Origin: Megalonaias nervosa
Lineage: Eukaryota > Mollusca > Bivalvia > Unionida > Unionidae
Direction: 5' to 3'
Assembly (NCBI GenBank): GCA_016617855.1
Contig: JAECUM010001739.1
Span: 1-64,000, forward strand
DNA: 64,000 nucleotides
The notes below the pieces were generated by a model that worked only from the letters and a program-made list of their open reading frames with translations, ran no database searches and was not told the origin of the DNA. Numbering within the stretch: the first letter of the stretch is position 1; every line of letters starts with the position of its first letter. The translations under genes were made by a program, and so were the position numbers. This document shows, one piece after another, positions 30,850 through 41,689 of the stretch.

Positions 30850-31560
30850 CAATTTTCCAATGATGTGGATCAATAACTCCATTAGTCAGAATATCGCAAT
30901 GTCATCCAAACTATCGGGAAAGATAAATGAAAATATTTGTTATTAGATATTGATAATTGTCATGGTCGAAATGAATATTTGTAAAATACGTATTCTATTG
31001 ATAATTTCACACAGACGTCATCACTGGCATTAAACCAATCAAACACCGCTATATGATTCAATCGAGTTGGCGATTGTCTCTGTTTTTATCCGTTTAGGCT
31101 GTTGTTATAGATAGCGAAGAAAATCCTTCTAGCCTACTATTTTTATTTTAAAACTAAATATTTAAAACCAATAGCATGTTGAAATGTATTCCCAAGATTT
31201 CCCCAGATTCATTTTGAGAAATTCTATTACGATGATAAATTATAAGGCAAGGTGAATGATAGAACCTGAGTAAGCCAAATGTTTTCACCAACCGAATACG
31301 TGCGTCAAGCCTGTTGTAGCACGCCTATATCAATTATCAGTACATATTTGTTTAGCTGATATGATAATATTGTTGGCCTAATATTATTTAATATTTACTA
31401 ATTATAAAGATAAAATCACTGGAAAAATTCTAGATATATTTGTTTCTAACACTCGATAATTCAATTTTTATCTCGATCGATAGTATGGACGGATCTGGTT
31501 CGCTATTTTGGTTAAAGCAACAAAACTTAAACAATTAGTTTTGTGTACTGGAATATATCG
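30850..31560 (+). repeat. Interspersed repeat, copy 1
   Basis: Shares long stretches with the reverse complement of 47700-48050, for example CAGAATATCGCAATGTCATC, TCTAGATATATTTG and TTTTTATCTCGATCGAT. The two copies are inverted relative to each other and about 16 kb apart. The class is unknown. Confidence 0.7.
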
Positions 31561-32479
31561 TTTTTAGTCTTAAATAATAAGCTTTAAAAAAAGAGAAACG
31601 AGAAAAGATGACATTTAAATTATTTCATTATTACATATTACTGCAGTGAATGTAACAGGCAACAGTTAGCAAAAAATATTGCTCCTTATTAAGACGGCAG
31701 CATTCCTAAGCAACACTGTACACACGTAAATTGGTTTCAAATTGTGCTCCATGGCTGAAGGGCGGGGGTGTGCAGGTACATAAGTAATGGATGGAGTAGA
31801 AGTTTGATAATCTGGTCACTCTGTACGAGTTAGATGCTACCAATACTACTATCATTTATTATTTATTCAGAGTGACATCATTATTTTAAAACAAGTTTTA
31901 ATTTGGGACTCGAATCAAAACGCATGTGCATAGTATTAGTAAAATTCAAGAATAATATTACAAGAAGTCAAACGCGCTTCTCGTTAGAAGAATATCGAAA
32001 TTTACTGCATTTACATCCAACAAAATCCATATCTCTCTCTCTCGCAGACGGAAGGAGCCTATTGCTGCCATTCCGCCATATTGTATTTTACTCACCCACA
32101 CCCACACCACCCCGATCTTGATTACTGTTTAATATGAGGTAAATTATTGCTCGGAGTAATTGTTAGAAATATGTTTTAAAATGTTCATTGCAGTACAAAT
32201 GTTTCCATTTTGTGCGAATAATTTAATTGGAAACTGCGCATTGTCCTTGTATGACTGTTATTCTTTCCTTGAAACAAGCCGACAGATAATTAGACACAGA
32301 TCACAATTCTTTTTCCTATATTGTCTCTACATTTGTTTATTTGTGCTGAACTTTTTATTGTGTCTAAATCATAATGAAACATGTATTCATCTTAAACATT
32401 TTTAAAAAAATGAACTTACTAAGCTCGAGTTATGAAATTAGGATATTGTGTATTATTAGGAACGCGTGTACAAAACCTT

Positions 32480-32481
<2 letters not shown>

Positions 32482-32544
<63 letters not shown>
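32482..32544. repeat. (TA)n microsatellite
   Basis: About 31 TA units. Open frames across it are artefacts. Confidence 0.95.
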
Positions 32545-32545
<1 letters not shown>

Positions 32546-33089
32546 CTCGGTGTATGAATAAGCATCATCACGTAAAAAATTGAAACTTACTTTGCAGTTA
32601 TTATGTACGCGTTCAATGTTACATGGATGATCTGGCGTTTTGATACAACTGTTCATTTAATGTTACATGGATGATCTGGCTTGCGTTCGAGACAGCTGTT
32701 CATTCAATGTTACCTGGATGATCTGGCGTTTTGATACAGCTGTTCAGTCTGTAATTCCGTATCACACACCTGAAATTTCCCTATCGCACACCCAGCTTGG
32801 AACTACTTTGAAGATTTGAAATCTTCAGTAACAGACCATTTATCAAATATCAGGTATGATTTAATGCAGTACATTTTAAATTATTAAAAAATGTCAACAC
32901 ACGTATGTGATTTTAAGAAATACATTTAAGAAATGCAGTCATATTGGTGAAAAATGGCAGCTGTGTATAATGAGCAGTGTATCGGGTTTACACGATATCT
33001 AGGAGCAATATGTATCTATAGTACAAATGCAACACAGACACCAAGTTTTAAAGAACAAGAGAGCGATATTTCCTCTGAGCACATCACAT

Positions 33090-33330
33090 ATGGTGATAAA
33101 ATATCTTGGACAAGCAAATTATTCAAACACGTTTCATCAAGGTTCTGTTTTTACGTTAAATCAGTGCCCAAAAATATAAATCCATAGTTTATAGTGGATC
33201 AGACTGTATTTAAGAATTCACAACCGCTTTGGCCAAGATTGCAAAACTTGTAAGAAGAAGTAAGACTGATACATGCAAATAATAGAGTGCTTTCAGGCGA
33301 AGATGAAAACCTTTTAACTTCAACAAATAT
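33090..33330 (+). repeat. Interspersed repeat, related to 60800-60960
   Basis: Matches the later copy at TCTTGGACAA, CAAACACGTT, AGGTTCTGTT, AGTTTATAG and AAGAATTC in the same order and spacing, with heavy divergence. An old transposable-element family of unknown class. Confidence 0.55.
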
Positions 33331-33787
33331 ATGTAGTAAATATTTAAAGGCAAAGACAAAGATGTGACCACATTCACGTAACGGGTATATGTACTGCACA
33401 TAAAGAATATAGTTCAATTTATACAAACATCCCACAATTATAATACATAATAGTGTTCATATGTAACTTCTGTGGGTATGGCAGTCATCTGCTCATTCAA
33501 ATATTATTTATAAATGTTCCAGTTGAAGGGGCAAAATTGATATCGAACTAAACAACGTCAAAGAATACATGCAACTCAGTGCATAGTTGATTGGTTCATG
33601 AAAAACGTAATAGAAATAAGGGTTAGAATGCTTCATAGGCAACTTTAGATTCACGGGGGTATATCCCACATCGATAACATAATTGTGAAAAATTTATAGA
33701 TACTCAAATATTGTATTGACATCATAAATAAACTAAATATTGGAGGAAAGTTATTTACCCATATGAAACATGGATAGTGTTGAAAGG

Positions 33788-34060
33788 AGCAGCAGGGTGG
33801 GTGAACCCTACAACTTTTTTCCTGACCTTATTTTACAAAAATAAAGGCTCCTACAGAGGCTGAAAAAAAAGGTCAATAACGCTAAACCGAACCCTCCTAA
33901 CGATATTATTACCGTATAGTTTGAAAAACGGATAATAAATCGTTTGGGTTAGCTCATTTTTGTTATTTTTATTTTTGACTTTTTTGTTTTTTGTGTTATA
34001 GTGCGTTTAGTTTACTCGTCGGGTCACTCAATTTTTGTAACGTTCACCCGCCCTGCTGCT
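33788..34060. repeat. Left terminal repeat of the mini-element
   Basis: Begins AGCAGCAGGGTGGGTGAAC and ends GTTCACCCGCCCTGCTGCT. Interior shared with the large Polinton includes TCAATAACGCTAAACCGAAC and TTACCGTATAGTTTGAAAAA. Confidence 0.9.
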
Positions 34061-34117
34061 ATCTGTTATTGGTTAATCTGATAAATTTGAATGGGATAAT
34101 TATCATTCATACAGAAA

Positions 34118-34405
34118 ATGTCTTCGAGAAAAAATTCAGCTAATATAAGATCATTTCCTGCTGGAGGTGTTAAGAAATCAAGCTCTAGTACACCAGGGCA
34201 AAGTGTAAAATCAAGTATAAACATGACAAAAGATGAAAAATATAAAAAACACATAGAAGATCTAAAGAAACTTGCTGAATCTCAGAAGGCCTTTAAAGCT
34301 AAAGTACAAGAGGTTAGAGGCAAGCAGAGAGAAGAGGAAGAAAAGATGCAAGATTTTGCAAATTATCTCGCAAAAGCAATAGCAGGTGGTCTCCAAAGAG
34401 AATAA
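34118..34405 (+). CDS. 95-residue charged helical protein, left copy
   Basis: Intact, 95 residues, ATG 58 bp inside the left terminal repeat. The N-terminus is basic and serine-rich (MSSRKNSANIRSF, KKSSSSTPGQSVKSS). The rest is a predicted coiled coil (KKHIEDLKKLAESQKAFKAK, then GKQREEEEKMQDF), ending FANYLAKAIAGGLQRE. I do not recognise the family. The place next to the terminal repeat equals that of the coiled-coil gene at 6809 in the large Polinton, but the sequences are not alike. The identical copy at 34619-34906 argues for recent duplication, gene conversion or constraint. A small DNA- or capsid-binding protein would fit the composition, which is speculation. Confidence 0.7.
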   Translation: MSSRKNSANIRSFPAGGVKKSSSSTPGQSVKSSINMTKDEKYKKHIEDLKKLAESQKAFKAKVQEVRGKQREEEEKMQDFANYLAKAIAGGLQRE

Positions 34406-34479
34406 AATTTAATTTTTTTGTCTTAACTGTTTGTTATTGTGTATTATACCCGGCGGATTTCATTTTTCAGAAAATCTAA

Positions 34480-34544
34480 CAGATTTTCCGCAGATTTCAT
34501 GATTTCGCACTCAAAATTGTAGAGGTTCGCTGCCTACTGATCTT
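34480..34544. other. Central 65-bp spacer of the palindrome
   Basis: The only non-mirrored part of the mini-element. It contains AGATTTTCCGCAGATTTCAT and GTAGAGGTTCGCTGCCTACT. The flanking arm tips read AGAAAATCTAA and TTAGATTTTCT. Confidence 0.9.
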
Positions 34545-34618
34545 TTAGATTTTCTGAAAAATGAAATCCGCCGGGTATAATACACAATAACAAACAGTTA
34601 AGACAAAAAAATTAAATT

Positions 34619-34906
34619 TTATTCTCTTTGGAGACCACCTGCTATTGCTTTTGCGAGATAATTTGCAAAATCTTGCATCTTTTCTTCCTCTTCTCTCTGC
34701 TTGCCTCTAACCTCTTGTACTTTAGCTTTAAAGGCCTTCTGAGATTCAGCAAGTTTCTTTAGATCTTCTATGTGTTTTTTATATTTTTCATCTTTTGTCA
34801 TGTTTATACTTGATTTTACACTTTGCCCTGGTGTACTAGAGCTTGATTTCTTAACACCTCCAGCAGGAAATGATCTTATATTAGCTGAATTTTTTCTCGA
34901 AGACAT
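34619..34906 (-). CDS. 95-residue charged helical protein, right copy
   Basis: Encodes exactly the same 95 residues as 34118-34405, on the opposite strand and convergent with it. The start codon lies 57 bp inside the right terminal repeat. The two genes end 213 bp apart around the palindrome centre. Read-through transcription from both sides would give complementary RNAs over the whole gene, so each arm could silence the other through double-stranded RNA, which is an inference. Other features are as for the left copy. Confidence 0.7.
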   Translation of the reverse strand: MSSRKNSANIRSFPAGGVKKSSSSTPGQSVKSSINMTKDEKYKKHIEDLKKLAESQKAFKAKVQEVRGKQREEEEKMQDFANYLAKAIAGGLQRE

Positions 34907-34963
34907 TTTCTGTATGAATGATAATTATCCCATTCAAATTTATCAGATTAACCAATAACAGAT

Positions 34964-35228
34964 AGCAGCAGGGCGGGTGAACGTTACAAAAATTGAGTGA
35001 CCCGGCGAGTAAACTAAACGCACTATAACACAAAAAACAAAAAAGTCAAAAATGAAAATAACAAAAATGAGCTAACCCAAACGATTTATTATCCGTTTTT
35101 CAAACTATACGGTAATAATATCGTTAGGAGGGTTCGGTTTAGCGTTATTGACCTTTTTTTCAGCCTCTGTAGGAGCCTTTATTTTTGTAAAATAACGGTC
35201 TGTACAAAGTTGTAGGGTTCACCCTCCT
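34964..35228. repeat. Right terminal repeat of the mini-element
   Basis: Mirror image of 33788-34060 with a handful of substitutions and small indels, mostly in the outer 50 bp. The outermost CTGCTGCT is replaced by unrelated sequence after 35228. Confidence 0.85.
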
Positions 35229-35298
35229 CATATTGTGTAATTGTTGAAAAACTCCTTGTATCTTATTTATGTATCGGCGAGTCAACGATAAATGCCAT

Positions 35299-35464
35299 AG
35301 CAGCAGGGGGGTGGGGGGTGGACAGACATTTGTTAATAAATATGTTTGCCTGATGATTAAGACAAATGATTTCGCGGTATGGCAGTCGAATCCTACACAT
35401 TTGTCTTAATCATAATGTAAAATATGCTCGAAACCAATTTGTAGGGTCCACCCTCCCTGCTGCT
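35299..35464. mobile_element. 166-bp MITE with Polinton-like ends
   Basis: Starts AGCAGCAGGGGGGTGGGG and ends GTAGGGTCCACCCTCCCTGC followed by TGCT, an imperfect inversion of the start and of the same type as the Polinton terminal sequences. An internal hairpin pairs GATTAAGACAAATG (35355-35368) with CATTTGTCTTAATC (35398-35411). No coding capacity. Lies 70 bp beyond the palindromic mini-element. Confidence 0.8.
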
Positions 35465-37183
35465 AAAGGTTTAAGAAAATTGAAACCTCTATGCCATCTT
35501 AAAAAACAACATTTATTCCACTTTATACGATGAAAATATATTAAATGACAATTACTAGGATGTGCATGATGTTATAGAATATTTAAACCTTCAGACATTT
35601 TGAGTTCTGCACAACTATTACGAATAGAAAGGCACAACGATTCATGTTAAAAGAATTTACAAATGAGTGTGAATTAATCAACTAGGCTGTACTCATTATT
35701 ATTCAGGTGCTAGAAGTTACAAGATATCAGGTATAGAACTTGGACCTTGAATACACTATGATATACTCTTGATGACTGTATGATATACTCCTGATGACTG
35801 ATTAGCTATGATATTTTCTTGATGACTGATTAGCGTAAGAACGCTTAGATATGCTAAGGCATGAACAAAACTCAAAGAAGATAAGATAAAGAATGATGTC
35901 GATTATCAAAGATCAATGTGAAGGCCATTAAACGTATATTCGGATGCCGACAAAACTTTGTCATGTACCCAAAAATGCAGATAAAGTTTTAGATGGCACA
36001 TTATTATTAAATTACAGTATTCCGCAATTCGCGTGATACTCGCGATGTTGTCTGCGTGTAAGAATTTCATACCATTGCATATGTACGAGTCATGACTTTT
36101 AAGGACTTAATTTTGACTATTAGCTCCAGAGAAATTAATTCAAACTGAAAATTGTTTAACTCCACTGAAATAAGGAATAAAAAAGCTGATAAATGATGAT
36201 CACGGTAAAAAATCCCAAACAGTACTAACTCTGTTATGTATATTGAAAAAATAAGGAACTTTGTAATTAATTACAAAAACATGAAATTTCACAGTTGGGT
36301 TTGAGATTGAATAAAAAATCTACACAGGTGTCTGGCTTTATTTACAACCACAACCAAACTCATTCATAGAATTGAAAACAAATTTGAATCAATGGCTCAC
36401 AATTTCAAAATAAAATACTTTACCATTTGATGAGAAAGAGATAGAAAATCCCAGAAAGACAACAAACGTAAAGCTATCCAGCGATAAACGGTTTATTTTT
36501 CGAATGTCTAAAATATTCTTATCGAAGATGACTTGGTACTGGTTAGTTTTGATAACAATACAATAAAATTAACTAAACCAGTCTACAGTGTATCTGCATT
36601 GTGATAGATAAGCACGTACTTCTTGCAAGGATTTTACTACAGCAAGTGGAAAAACAATATCAGCGATGGAACGAGCAAACCAATAACCGATACATAATCA
36701 TTGTGTAATGAAGTAAGACAGAAAACGTACAGTAAAATGAGGATATTAAATTGTATTAAATTAGTGACTAGCCCAAGGAGAATATACCTGGACGACCATA
36801 ATGGGATAATAAAGTTCCTGGACTTTTCAAACACGAATTGAACTGTGCATGGATCCAAGAGTTCAGTAGAACGGATGAAGATGTAAAGAAGGTTCGTAAA
36901 GGAATAAAGAAATTTCTAAATTAGATAACATTTTGGTGATGGGGTGGTTCTGGGATTTTGCCGTGTGAGTGACTGTGCGGGTGGGTGTGGGTTCCAACAC
37001 AAACAGATTACCTTACTGATATATAGGCATGGAGATTAAGATGTGCACCTACGGTATAAGTACAGATAAGGAGAATCTATACCCATCAAAGGGTTATTAT
37101 TCTGTTCTGTTTATGAATAGATGCAATATTTATCTTCATTATCTCTAAAATAACATTGTTTACTTTAATGAATCTTCTTTGCC
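35465..37183. other. Gene-free stretch
   Basis: No recognised gene or repeat. Short near-duplicates of TGATGACTG(A/T) occur at 35770-35830. Confidence 0.55.
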
Positions 37184-37553
37184 TTTTTGTGGTTGTTGTA
37201 AAACATTATATGTAATCCCGGTGTTTTCTCTAACATCTTTAATTACAGAAATGTACCTTCTTGTGGTTGGTGTAAAACACTACATGTAACCCCGGTGTTT
37301 TCTCTAACATCTTTAATTACAGAAATGTACCTTTTTGTGGTTGTTGTAAAACACTACATAAAACCCCAGTGTTTTCTCTAACATCATTACTTACAGAATT
37401 GTACCTTCTTGTGGTTGTTGTAAAACACTACATGTAACCCCGGTGGTTTCTCTAACATCTTTAATTACAGAAATGTACCTTCTTGTGGTTGGTGTAAAAC
37501 ACTACATAAAACCCCAGTGTTTTCTCTAACATCATTAATTACAGAATTGTACC
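37184..37553. repeat. 74-bp satellite, five exact-length units
   Basis: Five units of exactly 74 bp. Units 1, 2 and 4 are one variant (GTAA-CCCGGTG, ACATCTTTAATTACAGAAAT). Units 3 and 5 are another (AAACCCCAGTG, ACATCATTAATTACAGAATT). Each unit ends with a pyrimidine tract and TTACAG resembling a 3' splice site. Confidence 0.95.
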
Positions 37554-38297
37554 TGTCTGACATATCAACGAAATAGATATTTCTAAATGTCTACCATTTA
37601 AATCCTACTTCTGTTAGCTATTGTTTTCTTTCTATCTTTATATCATCTTAGTGCCGTCCGTCATTAATCAGAATCGAAGTTTTATTCTTTGATAAACATC
37701 ATCCATTAATTCTACCTACTAATCTAATTTATCCTTAGTATATCATTAGTATCCGTTTTCACCAAAGAGCAACCATTCCTCTGCTCTTGGTATTGTGTAT
37801 CGAGTAGAGGAATTGGACGGATAATAGCGATGTACTCTAATACGCTATTATATTCAGTTTCTATCGGATTCAGTGCAAGCATAGTATTTACTCAATTAGT
37901 CACTCTTCAAATGATCCAGGTAAGGGGCTATTTGAACTGCATTGTGCTACAAGTTTTAATTCATTGTGAGAAACGGTTGAATGCAAACATTCCAAAACCG
38001 TAGTTAGTGTCAGCTAATTCTGTCCGTTTTGATGGAACCTAGTTTTTGCGTGTTGATCTTCATTTGAATAATACGATGTATATTTTCCAGTTATGACCAC
38101 TACTGTGCAAAATCTGTTAGTATGTGTAATTCTCAAATCAAGCCAGATACAATAGCTATCCGTATAAAGATGTAAGATACTACGTTATTAACAAATGTCT
38201 GCTTTTATTGTTAATCAAATAATGTTTACTGGCTTTGGAATTCTGTGGCCTCATTTCGAAACACTATTTGCATAAACCATATTTGGCAGTCCTAATT

Positions 38298-39201
38298 GTT
38301 ACGTGTCTAGGCTCGTACAAAAGTAACAAAGAAAAAAGTGAAGCTAACAAGCTTTGTAAAATTTAACAAAATAATTTATTTCCCTAGAAAACAAGGTAAA
38401 AATATGAAAAAGGACTTACGGTTTATGAATCAAATCCAAAAATTAATCCAATAATTAAAAATATAAGTCCTGTCACTAAAAAGTTCTAAGTGAACCAAAG
38501 TTCGAATCCCGGTGAAGTTGCAAGACAGAAAGCGATGACGTCTTCACTAACCTGCTTTGTGTTGTCGTGTCAACAGTTCCTTGTTGAATCACCAAGAATA
38601 ATATTCCGGCTTTAGAATTCCGAATAATTTTCAGTAAATGTTTTTGTCCAAAAATTCTGATGAACACAAGTATTTTCCAGGGTAAATAAATTATTAATTC
38701 CGAAAAATTGAAAAATTCAAATGAAACTGGCAACAACAAAAATGATACCTTTGAGCCCGAAGGTATGAATTACGATTGACCAAAAATCACTATGATACGT
38801 CAGTTTTAAACCCTTAACTAAAATGCAAAACGGATCACATGATAGGTCACGTGATCACTTCCTTTCAAGCGACGTAGTAACATTATATGCCAGCTGTCAC
38901 GTCAGCCATAGACGAATTCGATTGTACTGAACGAATCTTACTATAAGATTCAATAATAAAAAAATAAAGAAGAATTGCTTACTATAAAGCTGAAAATGGC
39001 TCTGAATCTAGGCCAGCAAAGGATACATAGTTTCAAACTACTGACTGTTTATCAGGTTTAACAGAACTGAACTGAATTTTCTGGAAAAATGTCAAATCCA
39101 GTGAATAAAGTTATCATTACAATAAGACGCAATGAAATAAAAATAAAACAAAAAAGAAATTTAAAACTAACACACAAGTAATTAAATTACATATACGTAA
39201 C
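38298..39201 (+). mobile_element. 0.9-kb non-autonomous repeat, copy 1
   Basis: About 904 bp, homologous along its length to 46616-47541. It begins GTTACGTGTCTAGG and ends AATTACATATACGTAAC, so short inverted termini GTTACGT/ACGTAAC are present. It contains AGTTCGAATCCCGG at about 38501, resembling a Pol III B box. There is no coding capacity and the class is uncertain. No convincing target duplication. Confidence 0.75.
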
Positions 39202-39289
39202 ATAATATAGATACATATATATTTTGTTTACTCGATCGTCGAGTTTTAAACTTAATTCAGATTATCTTATCCAGATATCATGTGGAAGA

Positions 39290-39556
39290 TGAGAAGGATA
39301 CAACGGGCAGTGTAACATACACGGAGAGTGATCTGTTAGTATCTGAACGTCTTGTTCGAATCTCTGGCTCGGCTAGTGTGGGTATCTGAGAAAGCCAGTA
39401 GCTTCCCGTGGGTCGGTGGTTCTTACTGGGCTATCCCGGGTTCTTCCTCCATAGTTTATACTGGCCACCATGTATAGTCTATCTTGCGCTTAGAAATGGC
39501 GTTAGACCTGAAAACAATAACCACAACAACAAACACAGCAACAACAACAACAACAA
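39290..39556 (+). mobile_element. Mollusc-type SINE with CAA-rich tail
   Basis: A B-box-like TTCGAATCTC near 39357 is followed by CCCGTGGGTCGGTGGTTCTT, CCGGGTTCTTCCTCCA and TACTGGCCACCATGTATA. It ends GGCGTTAGACCTGAAAAC plus AACAAC repeats. The order recalls SINEs widespread in bivalves and other molluscs, whose 3' end has GGCGTAAAAC or GGCGTTAAAC before a simple repeat. The family comparison is from general knowledge, not a search. A fragment of its front part recurs at 61165-61215. Confidence 0.65.
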
Positions 39557-39589
39557 CTGAACGTATAGGAAGGGTTAGAGTCCTTGAAA

Positions 39590-39882
39590 AAGGATGAGTT
39601 GCTTAAGCTTGCCAAATAACATGATCTTTCTGAAGCGAAGGCGTCTTTAACGAAGCAAGAAATAAAAAATATTTTGGTCCAATATCTGGTGGAAAAGATG
39701 TTGTTTTTTTCCTCAGTCAGAATGATTTGGGTTTGTGTCTGGATCGGATAGGAAATTAAAAACCCAGACGGAAACAGAGTTAAGAAAGCTTTAGCTTAAG
39801 AAACAAATGATAGAAATCCAAATCAGAAAAAGAAAGGAGAATGACAAATGAAGTTGCAGAAAGAGAAAGAGAAACAAATGCA

Positions 39883-39975
<93 letters not shown>

Positions 39976-40850
39976 GCAAAAGAGAGAAAAATACAAATGC
40001 AGAGAGAGGAAAGGGAGAGACAAAGAGATGGAAATATAGATGCAAATACAAAGAGTTAAAGAAGAAATGGAAAGGGAGTTTGGATTAAAATAATTAAAAC
40101 TTGCAGTCGGAAAGAGCTCTTATATTTTGCACACAACTTCAAGTTTTGATGTTATCAGAAATATTAGGTTAGTATCCCCTTTTAAAGTAAAAGAAGTAGA
40201 TCAATATTTTCTCTCATTTTGATAAAATTTGCAATGGCCAAGGCAGCAATGGATTTTATTATTACAAAGTGTACTTAATGGCACAGCTTGCAAAGTGTAC
40301 GCTTCACTGTCAGTACAACAAAAAGTACTAATTATGCTGTAGTCTAGGAGTGTATCATGAATGTTTATGAGTTGGTACCTAAGGCATAAAGCTATGTAGA
40401 AAAGAAATTGGCAGACTCGCGTTGAATTTGCCAAGGGGTAAAGAACACCTATTTGAAAGGTGGTGCTCGGTAAAGAAGGTTGATCAAGATAACGATTATC
40501 TCAGAAAACGCATATTATTTGAAGTTTTCAAATATAGCGTCCATAGTGACGTCCATACCTACATTGATGAGCAAAAATGTGGAAACTTTGGAAATGCTGC
40601 TTGTAGAGCTGATGACTCACAAAGTTTCATTTGTCAATAAATATTCATCTATGCATTTGGGGGGGAGGGGTATAAAAAAACATATCAGTCTGAAACGAGT
40701 ACTTCCAAATCTCAATCTGGCACAACTTTTAGAACTCAAGTTTAAAATAAGACTGGTCAGAAATACTTATATCTTCCTACATGTACTTATTGTAAGAAGA
40801 AAGGGCACATTAGTTATTATTGCTACAAAATGAAAAGTAATCAGAATAAT
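39590..40850 (+). pseudogene. Gag remnant with zinc knuckle
   Basis: The start reads DELLKLAK, then SEAKASLTKQEIKNILVQYL. A long charged helix follows, now blown up by a (GA)n run at 39889-39970. The middle has LNLPRGKEHLFERWCSVKKV and, near 40560, a TYIDEQK stretch. It ends in a CCHC zinc knuckle (Cys codons 40782, 40791, His 40806, Cys 40821), reading CTYCKKKGHISYYC. Many stops interrupt it. Confidence 0.7.
39889..39970. repeat. (GA)n microsatellite inside Gag remnant
   Basis: About 40 GA units, probably expanded from codons for glutamate and arginine in the Gag helix. Confidence 0.95.
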
Positions 40851-41169
40851 AAAAACAGTGCTTTTCCAAATGCTCTTATTTCTAAGAGGTCCAGGTCAGG
40901 GTCAGGTATTGAAAGCAATACATTCGTTCGGTCAAACAAACCCAGTCTGATTGTTTATGGAGAGCTAAGAACCATTCATGTTAGAAGGTTCGATATCTCT
41001 TATGGGTGATTCAGCCAAGTCTATTCCTAATAAAATATTAAGGGACAAGGTAGTTGCTCAGTCTTTTATTTATCTTTTCCTTTATCAGAGAAGTCTTCTT
41101 CTCGTGGAAGTGTTGTTATTCAGAGAGTAGAGTGCGGTTTTGTTCCGCTACATTGTGTAACTTTGTCAT

Positions 41170-41450
41170 CAGACTCAGGACCCGTAGACTTCTATGCCCA
41201 TTGAAGGTATTAATTTATTACCAGGCAATGACCTAGCTGGAGTTAAGGTTGTGGTTAATCCACTTGTAACTGACAAGCCTTGTTTGAATAAAAAAGTTGA
41301 GCCTATTGAAAATGAAATCCCTAATTTATGCTTTGCATGTGCAGATACTAGAGGTTTGACAAAACGAGCTCTTGAAATTGATAAGAATCAGTAAAGTTTT
41401 CCTTTAGCTGATACATATATTGCTCAGTTTCTTAATGGGGTCACTTTTGC
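41170..41450 (+). pseudogene. Retroelement Pol remnant after the protease
   Basis: The reading PIEGINLLPGNDLAGVKVVV then NPLVTDKPCLNK matches the segment that follows the aspartic protease in Gmr1-type polyproteins. It continues with a weakly conserved stretch to about 41450 and is broken by a stop at 41393. Confidence 0.55.
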
Positions 41451-41689
41451 TTCTGGTATTGATTGATCAAGAAGTATTTGTTACAGTGATCCTCTTTCGC
41501 TACTCCTCTCAATTCAACTCAGGTTGACAAAAGAGAATCACTCATTGTCGAAACGGAACAAGATCCTGAGATCTCCTGTTTGTTTCAGAGGGCTATTAGC
41601 GAAACTGAAGCAAGACACCAGTTTCTTATTTTGTTGAAAATTTGGTCCTTATGAGAAAATGGCGTCCACCAGTGGTACCCGCCGATGAC

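Larger units (their letters stand above)
22608..33787. other. Long gene-free stretch with repeats
   Basis: No recognisable host gene in about 11 kb. The open frames are short and AT-rich or repeat-derived. The distinct repeats inside are listed separately. A less AT-rich patch at 28840-29850 stands out but shows no clear domain. Confidence 0.6.
33788..35236. mobile_element. Palindromic Polinton-ended mini-element
   Basis: The whole 1.44-kb unit is an inverted duplication centred at 34512. The arms 34061-34479 and 34545-34963 are mirror images without a visible difference, separated by a 65-bp spacer. Each arm consists of a terminal repeat of about 270 bp, very similar to those of the 16-kb Polinton, plus one copy of a 95-residue gene. 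The outer left end is AGCAGCAGGGTGGGTGAAC. The outer right end has lost about the last 8 bases of the expected sequence after 35228. It carries no integrase, protease or capsid gene, so movement would need enzymes in trans. No target duplication is evident. Confidence 0.85.

Noticed and set aside
33199..33435. Two minus-strand open frames of about 70 residues
   Set aside because: They lie within an interspersed repeat also present at 60800 in diverged form, without a conserved reading frame.
37184..37553. CRISPR-like repeat array
   Set aside because: Units are contiguous 74-mers with no unique spacers. This is a satellite in animal DNA.
39791..40059. Open frames of Ser-Leu or Arg-Glu dipeptide repeats
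   Set aside because: Artefacts of the (GA)n run. Only the plus-strand Glu/Arg reading is meaningful, as an expanded part of the decayed Gag helix.
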